Positions 1-8,300 of a DNA stretch of 64,000 bases are shown piece by piece. Numbering within the stretch: the first letter of the stretch is position 1; each line of letters starts with the position of its first letter. Both the position numbers and the translations under genes were made by a program. The stretch comes from Lujinxingia sediminis. Its GTDB lineage: Bacteria > Myxococcota_A > Bradymonadia > Bradymonadales > Bradymonadaceae. The notes beneath the pieces were generated by a model. That model made no database searches. It was not told the origin of the DNA and saw nothing but the letters and a program-made list of their open reading frames with translations. The stretch spans positions 1 to 64,000 of the forward strand of contig NZ_SADD01000005.1 of assembly GCF_004005565.1 (NCBI RefSeq), in the 5' to 3' direction.

Positions 1-46
1 GTGCTGTCGAGCCTGGATGACTGATTTTGGCCACCCTGGAAGAATC

Positions 47-77
47 AAAGCCACGCCGGGTTCGGCGTGGCTTTTTT
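47..77 (+). terminator. Rho-independent terminator
   Basis: A 12-bp perfect stem (AAAGCCACGCCG at 47-58 paired with 63-74) with a 4-nt loop is followed by a T-run at 72-77. It probably ends a plus-strand gene lying left of the window; an in-frame TGA at 22-24 could be that gene's stop. The A-rich left side might also serve the minus-strand regulator that ends at 129. Confidence 0.85.
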
Positions 78-128
78 AATAGTAGGGGGCGTTGGGTGGT
101 GATGGTAGGGTTTGGCGAGCATTTACGC

Positions 129-620
129 TTAGCCGCGGACCGGCTCGCTGCGATGCCAGCGCTGGTCACTTTCCCAGAGGTTGATGGTGAGGTCGGTGGC
201 ACCAGCGTCTTCTTGCGCGACGCTGGCGAGGTGCTCGGCGTAGTTTTCGATGGGCTCTTCGTAGGCGACCATCAGGCGGAGAAGGCGGTCGTGGCCCGGG
301 CTGATGTGTTGTTTGTTGCTTTCCCAGCGGGAGACGGTGGCTTTGCTGACGCCCATGCGGGCGGCGACGTCGGTGCCGGAGAGACCGAGGTGTTTCCGCA
401 AGAAGCGGACCTGGGGGCCGCTGAGGCGCGCGCGCTGGCAGATGAGGGCGCGGGCGATGGTGCGGTTGAGCTCGGCGATGCGGGGGATGTCGACCTCGGA
501 GGCGCCGCAGGAGGGGCAGGTGCGGTGGGTGACGCCGCGCAGCAGGGTGCCGGGGAGGGCGTGGTAGGGGACCTCGCCAGTGTGTTGGTTCATGGGGGCG
601 TTGCATTCAAGGCAGTTCAT
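129..620 (-). CDS. MqsA-like zinc-finger / HTH regulator (orphan antitoxin type)
   Basis: A 163-aa protein. The N-terminus carries two CxxC pairs (Cys3/Cys6 and Cys35/Cys38), a YgiT/MqsA-type zinc finger. Residues 65-110 form a Cro/C1-type helix-turn-helix containing VSKATVSRWE. In MqsRA and HigBA modules such proteins bind DNA and neutralise a toxin. No toxin-sized reading frame lies next to it, so it looks like an orphan antitoxin or a plain regulator. An in-frame ORF continues upstream to 794, but I chose 620 because GGAAG sits 5 nt before this ATG and the zinc finger starts at once. A perfect inverted repeat at 694-716 is a plausible autoregulatory site. Its targets are unknown. Confidence 0.8.
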   Translation of the reverse strand: MNCLECNAPMNQHTGEVPYHALPGTLLRGVTHRTCPSCGASEVDIPRIAELNRTIARALICQRARLSGPQVRFLRKHLGLSGTDVAARMGVSKATVSRWESNKQHISPGHDRLLRLMVAYEEPIENYAEHLASVAQEDAGATDLTINLWESDQRWHRSEPVRG

Positions 621-693
621 GGGGGCTTCCAGGGGGAGATAAGGGTGGCGCATGGCTGGGGGTGATGCCTGGAGGTAGCGTCGGTACGTCGGT

Positions 694-716
694 CGTGTTG
701 ATGTTACGTCAACACG
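694..716. promoter_or_regulatory. Inverted repeat upstream of the MqsA-like regulator
   Basis: Arms CGTGTTGA (694-701) and TCAACACG (709-716) are perfect complements with a 7-nt spacer. The site lies 74-96 nt upstream of the regulator start on its coding strand. Autoregulation through promoter palindromes is known for MqsA and HigA families; that this repeat is the operator is inference. Confidence 0.5.
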
Positions 717-1017
717 TGGGGTGGGGGCGAGTCGTTTTCGGCGTGTTTTGAGGAGCTTGCTGCGAGGGAGGTGGCTTCGTGCTGGGGCGGACATCGAGGG
801 TCGGCCCGGGAGGAAGAGGGACGAAGCTGATCGGTGAGCGGAGCGCTTTTATTGGAGCGCTCCTATGCGTCGGCAGCCGATCCTTGAGCGCCTGCAACCT
901 CACACTGGCTCGCCCATACCGATGGCCGATGCCTCGCGATCCGCGAAAACCCGTGCAATTCCCATCGACTATGCCACATGGTCACGCTGAGCTGTCGGCC
1001 GCCGGGTGGGCGAGGAG

Positions 1018-1540
1018 CATTGAAGCGGGGTGTCGACCCCGGGAGCCGGTGCCCGGAGGGCATATGAGCGGGGTGTCGAGGGCGCCCTTGAGGGGGGCCG
1101 GGCATCGCCGGGCGGTGTCGAGGGCGGCGCGGAGGGCGCTGAGCTAAGAGATCGTGGTGTCGAGGGCGGGCTTCGATACCCGGGGGGGACCGTGCCGGGG
1201 GTGTCTAGGGCCGGTGGAGTACCCGGGCCGGGTAGATCGGCGTGGTGTCGAGGGCAGGTCGGGGTACCCGGGGTGCATTGAAGCGGGGTGTCGCCCCCGG
1301 GAGCCGGTGCCCGGGGGGGAAGGCGGCGCGGTGTCGAGGGCGTCCTTTCAGGTGGTCGAGGTATCGCGGGGTGGTGTCGAGGGCGGCGGGGAGGTCGCTG
1401 AGTTAAGAGGTCGCGGTGTCGAGGGTGGGTTCAGGTGCCCGGGGGGTAGCGTGGTGGGGTGTCGAGGGTGGGTTCAGGTGCCCCGGGGGTAGGGCGGAGA
1501 GGTGTCGAGGGTGGGGAAAGATGCCCGAGGGGGGGCGGCC
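1018..1540. repeat. G-rich tandem duplication, about 258-bp unit, with GTGTCGAGGG core repeats
   Basis: The block starting CATTGAAGCGGGGTGTCG at 1018 recurs at 1276. The similarity continues through the GCCGGTGCCCGG segment and a later segment resembling CGCTGAGCTAAGAG. Inside each unit GTGTCGAGGG occurs several times, and 1420-1520 holds shorter tandem copies. The stretch 795-1754 contains no convincing gene: its open frames are low-complexity Gly/Arg-rich products of the repeats and have no ribosome sites. Confidence 0.75.
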
Positions 1541-1754
1541 TGTGGTGTCGAGCTGTGACGCCGTGGTGGCGGTTCATGGGGTTGATGGTGCCGGGTATCA
1601 CCCTGCGCCACAGCCTCGACCCCACGCCCTTCTGCCCGCGCCCGTGCTCCGCAGGGTGGGGGTGGGGTTATGCGGGGCGCGGGGGTTGCTTAGGTTTGGG
1701 AGCAGCGTCGACCACCTGGGTGGCGCTCAGGTTTTACGTCGAAGGAGCAGACCT

Positions 1755-2093
1755 ATGGAGAACTTCAGACCCGAAACGATCAACGTGAACGATGCCCCGC
1801 GGGGCCAGGGCGACTATATGCGTGTGCTGGCGCGGGGAGAGCACCTGGCCATGCGCATCTGGATCGAGGAGACCCCGGCGGATAAAGAAAGCGTCATGCA
1901 CAGCCACGGCTACGAGACGGTGGGGTATGTGATTGAAGGGCGCGCCCGGCTGCATTTTGAGGGGGATTCGGTGCTGCTTGAGCCGGGCGACTCGTGGCTG
2001 GTGCCCGCGCATACGCCGCATTTTTACCTGATTCTGGAGATGTTCACCGCCATCGAGGCGACCAGCCCGCCCTCGGAGGCCCATCTCTCCTGA
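1755..2093 (+). CDS. Small cupin-domain protein
   Basis: A 112-aa protein forming a single cupin barrel. Cupin motif 1 is represented by HSHGYETVGYVIEGRARLHF and motif 2 by LEPGDSWLVPAHTPHFY, which supply the His/Glu ligands expected for a metal site. The start is fixed by GAAGGAG at 1741-1747, 7 nt before the ATG. No signal peptide is visible, so it should be cytoplasmic. Small stand-alone cupins include sugar isomerases, dioxygenases and sensors; nothing here discriminates between them. It stands alone, followed by a strong bidirectional terminator. Confidence 0.85.
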   Translation: MENFRPETINVNDAPRGQGDYMRVLARGEHLAMRIWIEETPADKESVMHSHGYETVGYVIEGRARLHFEGDSVLLEPGDSWLVPAHTPHFYLILEMFTAIEATSPPSEAHLS

Positions 2094-2156
2094 AGGTCGA
2101 TGGAGACATGGGATGCCCGGCCCGGGGCGTGGAAGCTCCTTTCCAGGCCCTGAACG

Positions 2157-2192
2157 AAAAAACCGCACCCCGGCAAGGGGTGCGGTTTTTTT
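2157..2192. terminator. Bidirectional terminator
   Basis: A 10-bp stem ACCGCACCCC / GGGGTGCGGT is flanked by an A-run (2157-2162) and a T-run (2186-2192). It lies between the plus-strand cupin gene and the minus-strand lipoprotein gene, which converge here. Confidence 0.9.
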
Positions 2193-2246
2193 GTGGAGCG
2201 CCGGGCTCAGCATGGCGAGCTCAGCGCAGCGCGTTGACGTGAAGCA

Positions 2247-3455
2247 TCAGGGGAGGATGACGTCCGCGCCGACGTTGTCGATGAAGGAGTTCACGCTTTC
2301 GACGTCTTCGTTGACGCTGGAGCCTTCGCCGACGGCGATGCCGGCGCCCTGGGAGTAGGAGAAGGTGCTGTCGAGGACGACCATGGTGCTGGTGCCGGTG
2401 GCGCCGCCGATGGTGAGGTTGGCTTTGGGGGCGTCGTCGTAGCCGGAGAAGCCGGCGTGCTCGATGGTGGTGTACTCCATGCGGCTCTGGTTGGAGTCGA
2501 CGCCGTCGAGGTAGAGGCCCTTCCAGATGACGTCGCCCAGGCGGCTCATGACGACGTTGTCGGCTTCGGTGCCGAGCGCGACGAGGACGCCGCCGTTTTC
2601 GCCGTCGATGGTCATGCCGATGAACTCGTCAAAGAGGATGCGGGTGCCGGGCTCCAGGTCGAGGCGGTTTTTGACGACGACGGTGTCGGTGACGGCGATG
2701 GGAGCGTTGTTGGAGAGGGGCTTCCAGGTGGCGCTGGTGGTGATGTCGCCGCCGTAGGTTTCGACGCCGGCCTCGAAGTTATTGCCCGAGAAGGTGGAGA
2801 GGCGGTCGACTTTGCCGACCTCGCCGGCGGGCAGGCGCATGGCGTAGTCGAAGTTGCCGGAGAAGGTGTTTTGCGAGAATCCGGTCAGGGCGCTGTCGGG
2901 GGTGACCTCGATGCCGTAGCGGGCGGACTCGCGGATGGTGCTGTTGGAGATAAAGAGGGTGGAGCCGCCATCCAGCGAGAGGTTGGCCGCGCGCAGGCCG
3001 TTGCCAAAGGGGTTGTCGCCGGCGAACTCGATGGTGGTCCAGCGCAGGTTGTTCTGGGAGGAGGTCGAGTTCACAAAATGAATGCCGTCCCAGGCGCCCT
3101 TGGCTTTGTCTTCGCCGGTGAACTTGATGGGCTTGTCCTGGCTGCCGCGGCTGTCGAGCGCGCCGCCGTTTTCGCCGTCGATGGTCAGACGCGTGGTGCG
3201 GGCGAACTGCACGTTGACGCCGGGATCCACGCGCAGGGTGGCCTGCACGGTGACGGACTCGGTGACGACGTAGTCGGGCAGGCTGGGGTCGGAGACGATG
3301 TTGCTCAGGACGGTGTCTTCGAGAATGCTCTGCGGGAGCAGATCCGGCTCGGTGTTGGCCTGGGGCCCGTCGTCGCCGCAGGCGACCAGGGCCAGGGACG
3401 CGGAGAGGGTCAGGGCGCCGCGGGTCCAGTTCTTCAGGTTGATCAGGTTCATCAT
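2247..3455 (-). CDS. Parallel beta-helix lipoprotein
   Basis: A 402-aa predicted lipoprotein with a signal segment of about 23 residues and lipobox LVAC. The rest consists of degenerate beta-helix repeats: paired LTIDGENGG segments, WTTIEFAG / YTTIEHAG strands and several ISNSTI/LDSTF-type turns, typical of right-handed parallel beta-helix (PbH1-like) proteins. The second half partly repeats the first. It probably sits on the outer surface or in the periplasm and may bind carbohydrate, but no lyase catalytic residues are recognisable. The start at 3455 (two adjacent ATGs) was chosen because GGAG lies 6 nt upstream. Confidence 0.75.
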   Translation of the reverse strand: MMNLINLKNWTRGALTLSASLALVACGDDGPQANTEPDLLPQSILEDTVLSNIVSDPSLPDYVVTESVTVQATLRVDPGVNVQFARTTRLTIDGENGGALDSRGSQDKPIKFTGEDKAKGAWDGIHFVNSTSSQNNLRWTTIEFAGDNPFGNGLRAANLSLDGGSTLFISNSTIRESARYGIEVTPDSALTGFSQNTFSGNFDYAMRLPAGEVGKVDRLSTFSGNNFEAGVETYGGDITTSATWKPLSNNAPIAVTDTVVVKNRLDLEPGTRILFDEFIGMTIDGENGGVLVALGTEADNVVMSRLGDVIWKGLYLDGVDSNQSRMEYTTIEHAGFSGYDDAPKANLTIGGATGTSTMVVLDSTFSYSQGAGIAVGEGSSVNEDVESVNSFIDNVGADVILP

Positions 3456-3932
3456 CGTGTACTCCGTAAAGTCCGTCGTGTCCGTCAAATCCGTTGAACG
3501 CGTGCTGACGTGTGGGGTCAGGGTTTGCTGTCGCGCATCTTACATGGGCGTTAAAGCGGTGGCGACTGTGAGCGTGCGCCCGGCGCGACGGGAAGTCGGT
3601 GCCGGGAGCCTACCACGCCGAGGTGTAGCAGGGCAGACGGGGCGCTGCCAGCAGCGGGGGGATCGTGGGGACCTGGCGTGGCGAGCGGGGCGTCGAGGGG
3701 AGAGACGTGGGGGAGGTGGGGATGTTCAAAGCGGGGGGCGGCGCGCTACAGGCAGTCGCTCTCATCGACATCTGGAATCATGGCCGCACGTCCGGCGTCG
3801 GTGACTGTACCAACCCGTCGAGCGTGTTTGGCGTTTGTGGTGACGTGGATTTGCCAGTGATTGAAGACTTGCGTATCAGAGGCGGGAAGAGCGGGTGAAC
3901 ACGGATAAGAAAATGAGCATGCGGAGTATGCG
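3456..3932. other. Intergenic region without a recognisable gene
   Basis: Divergent promoter space between the beta-helix lipoprotein and the first SEC-C gene. One short inverted repeat is visible (CTGAC at 3505-3509, GTCAG at 3517-3521). Frames open in this stretch have no family resemblance and no ribosome sites. Confidence 0.5.
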
Positions 3933-4880
3933 ATGCCTTATGTGAATCGATGTGTGGTGGTGGTGCGGCCGGGGCAGCGTTTTGTCGACTGGGTGCATGC
4001 GCTTGATGAAGAAGACGGGGTGGAGCCTGCCGAGGCGTCGGCGATTCGCGGGGAGACCATCGCCTATCTGGCGCCGGAGGTGGAGACGCCCGGGGATGTG
4101 GAGCGTTTTCTCAAAAAACAAGCGCGTAGGATGTTTGAGGACCTGCTCGAAGGTTGGTGCGTGGACCGCGAGCAATGGCCGAAGCAGCGGGGCATCAAGA
4201 GTTTTGAGAAGTGGGTGGAGTGGGAGCTTCATGATTACGTCGTCGACCTGGATGGCGCGCCGCTTGTCTCAGATTCAAGCACTGACCAACCCGGGGTTGT
4301 CGATGAGCCCTTTGATTTTCATGCCGCGCTCCATGACCCGGATGGATATATCAGCGACACCTGGGGGCCGATCTGGGTGGCGCATCTCTATGAGCAGTTT
4401 GCGAGTTCGAAGGAGGCTGAGGGGCTGAGGTATGTGGTGGGGTGGACGGAGGTTCTTTTTCATTACCTTCATGGTTATGAGGGGATCACGGTTCATGATC
4501 TGACGCCGGAGCTTCTGGAGTACGCGTTGCTGGTTCATTTCCCGCGCAAGATCACCGATCCGAGCTTTGATGCGGAGGCGGTGCTGGCGGAGTTTGTGGC
4601 GCTCTTTGAGTTCATGAAGCGGGCCTACAATCTGAAGAACGCATCGGCGTGTCTTGCGCTGCTGCGACGCAGGGGGATGGCCGATGAGATGGATGAGGCG
4701 ATGAACTCGGCGGATAACTTCGGGATGGCCAAACGCATGATGGCGGGGTTGGAACCGTTCGGCGGGGGCGCGTTCGGCGGCATTCAGCACCCTTTTGTGT
4801 CGAAGGAGCCGGAGGTGGGGCGAAACGATGCGTGCCCGTGTGGGAGCGGCAAGAAGTACAAGCGCTGTTGTTTGAAGTAG
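3933..4880 (+). CDS. SEC-C motif protein, paralogue A
   Basis: A 315-aa cytoplasmic protein ending in a canonical SEC-C zinc motif, [18 protein letters not shown], the type found at the SecA C-terminus and in many unrelated proteins. The remaining ~290 residues are an uncharacterised, largely helical region opening with PYVNRCVVVVRPGQRFVDWV. A clear paralogue lies at 14201-15178, sharing the N-terminal block, the WPK-RG segment, central positions and the C-terminal motif. The SEC-C motif binds Zn and often mediates ribosome or SecB contacts; the role here is unknown. The pair flanks the multicopper oxidase region. Confidence 0.8.
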   Translation: MPYVNRCVVVVRPGQRFVDWVHALDEEDGVEPAEASAIRGETIAYLAPEVETPGDVERFLKKQARRMFEDLLEGWCVDREQWPKQRGIKSFEKWVEWELHDYVVDLDGAPLVSDSSTDQPGVVDEPFDFHAALHDPDGYISDTWGPIWVAHLYEQFASSKEAEGLRYVVGWTEVLFHYLHGYEGITVHDLTPELLEYALLVHFPRKITDPSFDAEAVLAEFVALFEFMKRAYNLKNASACLALLRRRGMADEMDEAMNSADNFGMAKRMMAGLEPFGGGAFGGIQHPFVSKEPEVGRNDACPCGSGKKYKRCCLK

Positions 4881-4986
4881 GGGGGGGCGAGTCCGCCTTA
4901 GAGAGTGATAGAAACTGCGAATTCTGCGAATTGTTGATTGAAGTCTGCTGAGGGGAAGCCACGTTTAAGGGGCCGTCACTCCGTGA

Positions 4987-5108
4987 GCCAGCGTTGATGC
5001 CGTGTCTGCGGCATCGAGACTGCTGGCCAGCCAGCGTTGCAAAGCCTCGACGATGCAAACGCGTCACCCGGGTTTTGCGCCGTGCCGGTGTCATTCTCGA
5101 TGTCGCAT
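4987..5108. repeat. Dispersed intergenic hairpin repeat, copy A
   Basis: A 122-bp element that aligns with 55728-55847 over its whole length: 33-nt and 73-nt blocks of equal length in both copies, separated by 16 versus 14 nt. Shared landmarks are TGTCTGC-GCATCGAGA, CCTCGACGATGC and TCTCGAT-TCGCAT. The ends are inverted (ATCGAGA / TCTCGAT), so it can fold into a long imperfect hairpin. It lies in the 464-bp gap before the multicopper oxidase gene, which otherwise shows nothing recognisable. Confidence 0.7.
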
Positions 5109-5344
5109 GGCTGGGCATCGGCGAGTGCACGGGGCGTAGCAATCCGTCCAGCCATAAGCCTCGCTATCCGTGCGGGGTCGCCGTGCGGCGATGCGTGTGG
5201 GGCCTTCCGGGGAGTTGGGGAGGTCGCGTGCGGCCGAATGCTGTTCCACGCTGTGAAGCTGTGAAGCTGTGAAGGTGTTTTGTGCGAGCGAGCCCGCGCT
5301 GTCGGGGTCGCGAATGGATTGTCAGACATCCGGGGGGATGAACG

Positions 5345-8300
5345 ATGGAGAGATATGGCTACGCGGCCGCGTGCGTAGGGCGTTCTTTTATTCGTCAGAC
5401 ACCATCATCGTGGGGGCTCTGCCTTTTGGCGGTGGCGCTGGCCGGGCTGGTGGGCAGTGGGTGTGTGGACTGGAATGACGAGGATAATAACGCTGCGGGG
5501 ATCTCGCAGCAGGAGGAGGGGCCCCGGGTGGTCGAGGGGCCGGGGGCCCGGCGCCCCGGAGGAAAGGGGCGCCCCGGGGGGCCGGCGTTGCCGGAGCCGG
5601 AGGAGGAGCCGGTAAGCTGTGAGCGGGTGATCAAGGCGGATGTGGTCGCCATCGATCAGATCTATGTCTACAACCGCTACGGCAGCTACAACCCCTTTGG
5701 GATGATGTACGCGCTGCGCCGCGATGTGGTGGCGCTGGAGGGGGATACGCCCGGGCCGGGGAACGCGCGTTTAAGGGATGGGAAGCGGCCGCGGCCGCTG
5801 GTGTTGCGGGCCAACGAGGGGGATTGCCTCGATATTCAGTTTGAGAACTGGCTCAATCCGGGGCAGTGCCGCGCGCCGATCGAGGGGAATCCGGCGTTTT
5901 TTCGCAGCGACCGGGGGCCCGGGGAGTGTGACCAGTCGGATACGCCAGCGACGCGCGCGGTGTCGGTGCAGGTCAACGGGATGCAGTACCTGGGGATCGA
6001 GGACAGCGGGGCGCATGTGGGCTTTAACGCCACGCGTCTGGTGGCGCCGGGGGAGCAGGCGAACTACCGTCTCTACGCCGAGAAGGAGGGGACGTACCTG
6101 ATGCGCAGCATGGGGGCGGTCACCGGCGGTGAGGGGCTGGGGGCGACCACTGCGCTGGGGCTTTTTGGGGCGGTGAACGTGCAGCCGCGGGGGGCGCGCT
6201 GGTTCCGCTCCCAGATCACCCATGAGGAGATGCTTCGGGCGGCGCGAAAGGTCGAAGACGCGGAGATCTTAAACCCCGATGGCACGCCGCAGATCGACTA
6301 CAACGCCGAGCATCAGGGGGTGCCGGTGCTCTCGATGCTCAACGCCGAGTTGGAGATCGTGCACTCGGATCTGACGGCGATCATCGCCGGCTTTGAGCCC
6401 ACGCGAAACAGCCCAGTGTACCGCGGGGAGCGCGCGTATCGGGAGTTCACGATCATCTTTCATGATGAGCCCAAGGTGGTGCAGGCCTTTGAGGAGCTGG
6501 ACCATAACTCCACGTTCAAGGGGCTGGCCGACCACGCGGGGATTAACTACGGGATCGCCGGGGCGGGCGCGATGATTCTGGGGAATCGCAAGGGGATCGG
6601 GCCAAATAAGGAGTGCATCAACTGCAAGTTTGAGGAGTTCTTTATGGCCTCCTGGCCCAACGGCGATCCGGCGATGAATGTGCGCCTCAATGAGGAGGGC
6701 GTGGCCGTGGAGGCGCTCTGGCCCGACGATCCGTCGAACGTCTACCACAGCTATGTGCGCGACCCGGTGCGCTTCCGCAATCTGCACGCCGGGCCGCGGG
6801 AGACGCACGTGTTCCACCTGCACGGCAACCAGTGGCTGCGCTCCCCCGACGATGATCAGTCGGCGTACACCGATTCGCAGACCATTGGCCCTGGCGAGGC
6901 GTTTACCTACGACATCGCCCACGGGGGCTCGGGGAACCGCAACCTGGCGCCGGGCGACAACATCTTCCACTGCCACCTCTACCCGCATTTTGCCGGGGGG
7001 ATGTGGGGGCTCTGGCGCAATCATGACGTGTTTGAGGACGGGAGCATCGAGCGCTACCTGCCCGACGGGGAGATTCATTGTGGTACGCCGACGCCGGCGC
7101 TGGTGCCGCTGCCGACGCGGGCGATTCCGCCGCTGCCGACCTACACGAAGACCCGGGTGTATGCGGATGGGAAGATGCAGGATCGCCCGGCGATGCCGGG
7201 CTACCCCTTCTACATCGCGGCGGTGGGGGGCAAGCGCGCGCCGCTCAATCCGCTGGTCCATGTGGAGGACGGGGGGCTGAGGCGCCATCTGGTGATGGGC
7301 GCGCCGGAGGGGGGCGTGGTGTACGGGCAGCGCAGCCCCTTTGACGTCATCATCAACGAAGCTCACGTCAAGCTCCTGCCCGATGAGGGGCTGCCCGGGG
7401 AGCAGGATGCGATGCTCTACCACGAGGGGGCCTTTCCGGGGGCGGAGAGCGCGACGACGCCCTACGGATTCCCGGCCAGAGCCTATCCGGCGTATCTGCC
7501 CGACGGTCAGCCGGGGCAGTGGTTTGTGAACGGTCAGCCGCGGCGAAAGGGAGCTCCCTTTGCCAACCCCTGTCCGGCGGATGCGCCGGCGCGGCGCTAC
7601 AGGATGGCGGCGATCGAGACGGAGATCGTGACCAATAAGGCTGGCTGGCGCGACCCGCAGGGGCGGATCTACGTGCTGGAGGAGGATATCGATGCCACGC
7701 TCTCGGGGGAGCGGCCGACCGAGCCGCTGGTGATTCGCGCGAACTCCGGGGATTGCCTGGAGGTCGAGCTCACCAACCTGATGCCGACGCATCTGGAAGA
7801 AGATGATTTCCAGATGTTCACCCAGGCGGACATGGTCGGGTTGCACATGCACCAGGTGAAATTCGATATGGGCTCGGACGGGGGCATGAACGGCTTTAAT
7901 TACGAGAACGGCAGCCACTCCCACGAAGAGGTGGCGATGATGGTGGCGGCGATCAACGCCGCAGGCGGGGCCTTTGTCGGAGGGGATGGCCTGGATGAAT
8001 CTGGCGAGCGGGTGGAGCTGGAGCTGACGCCACACGCGCGCCTGGGGGTGATGGGGGCGCAGACGGTGCAGCAGGTCTACTGGGTGGATCCGGTGCTCGA
8101 TGACGAGGGCAATGACCGCACGGTGGGAGCGTCCTTCTTCCACGACCATATGTCGGCGGCCAGCTGGCAGCAGCATGGGATGTACGGGATGTTGGTGGCG
8201 GAGCCGGCCGGTTCGCGCTGGCGCGATCCGCAGACTGGCGAGATGTACGGGACGCGGGCCGATGGGGGGCCGACGAGCTATCGCGCGGATATTCTGACGG

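Noticed and set aside
3665-3898. 77-aa frame upstream of SEC-C gene A
   Set aside because: Low-complexity start and no support from motifs or spacing.
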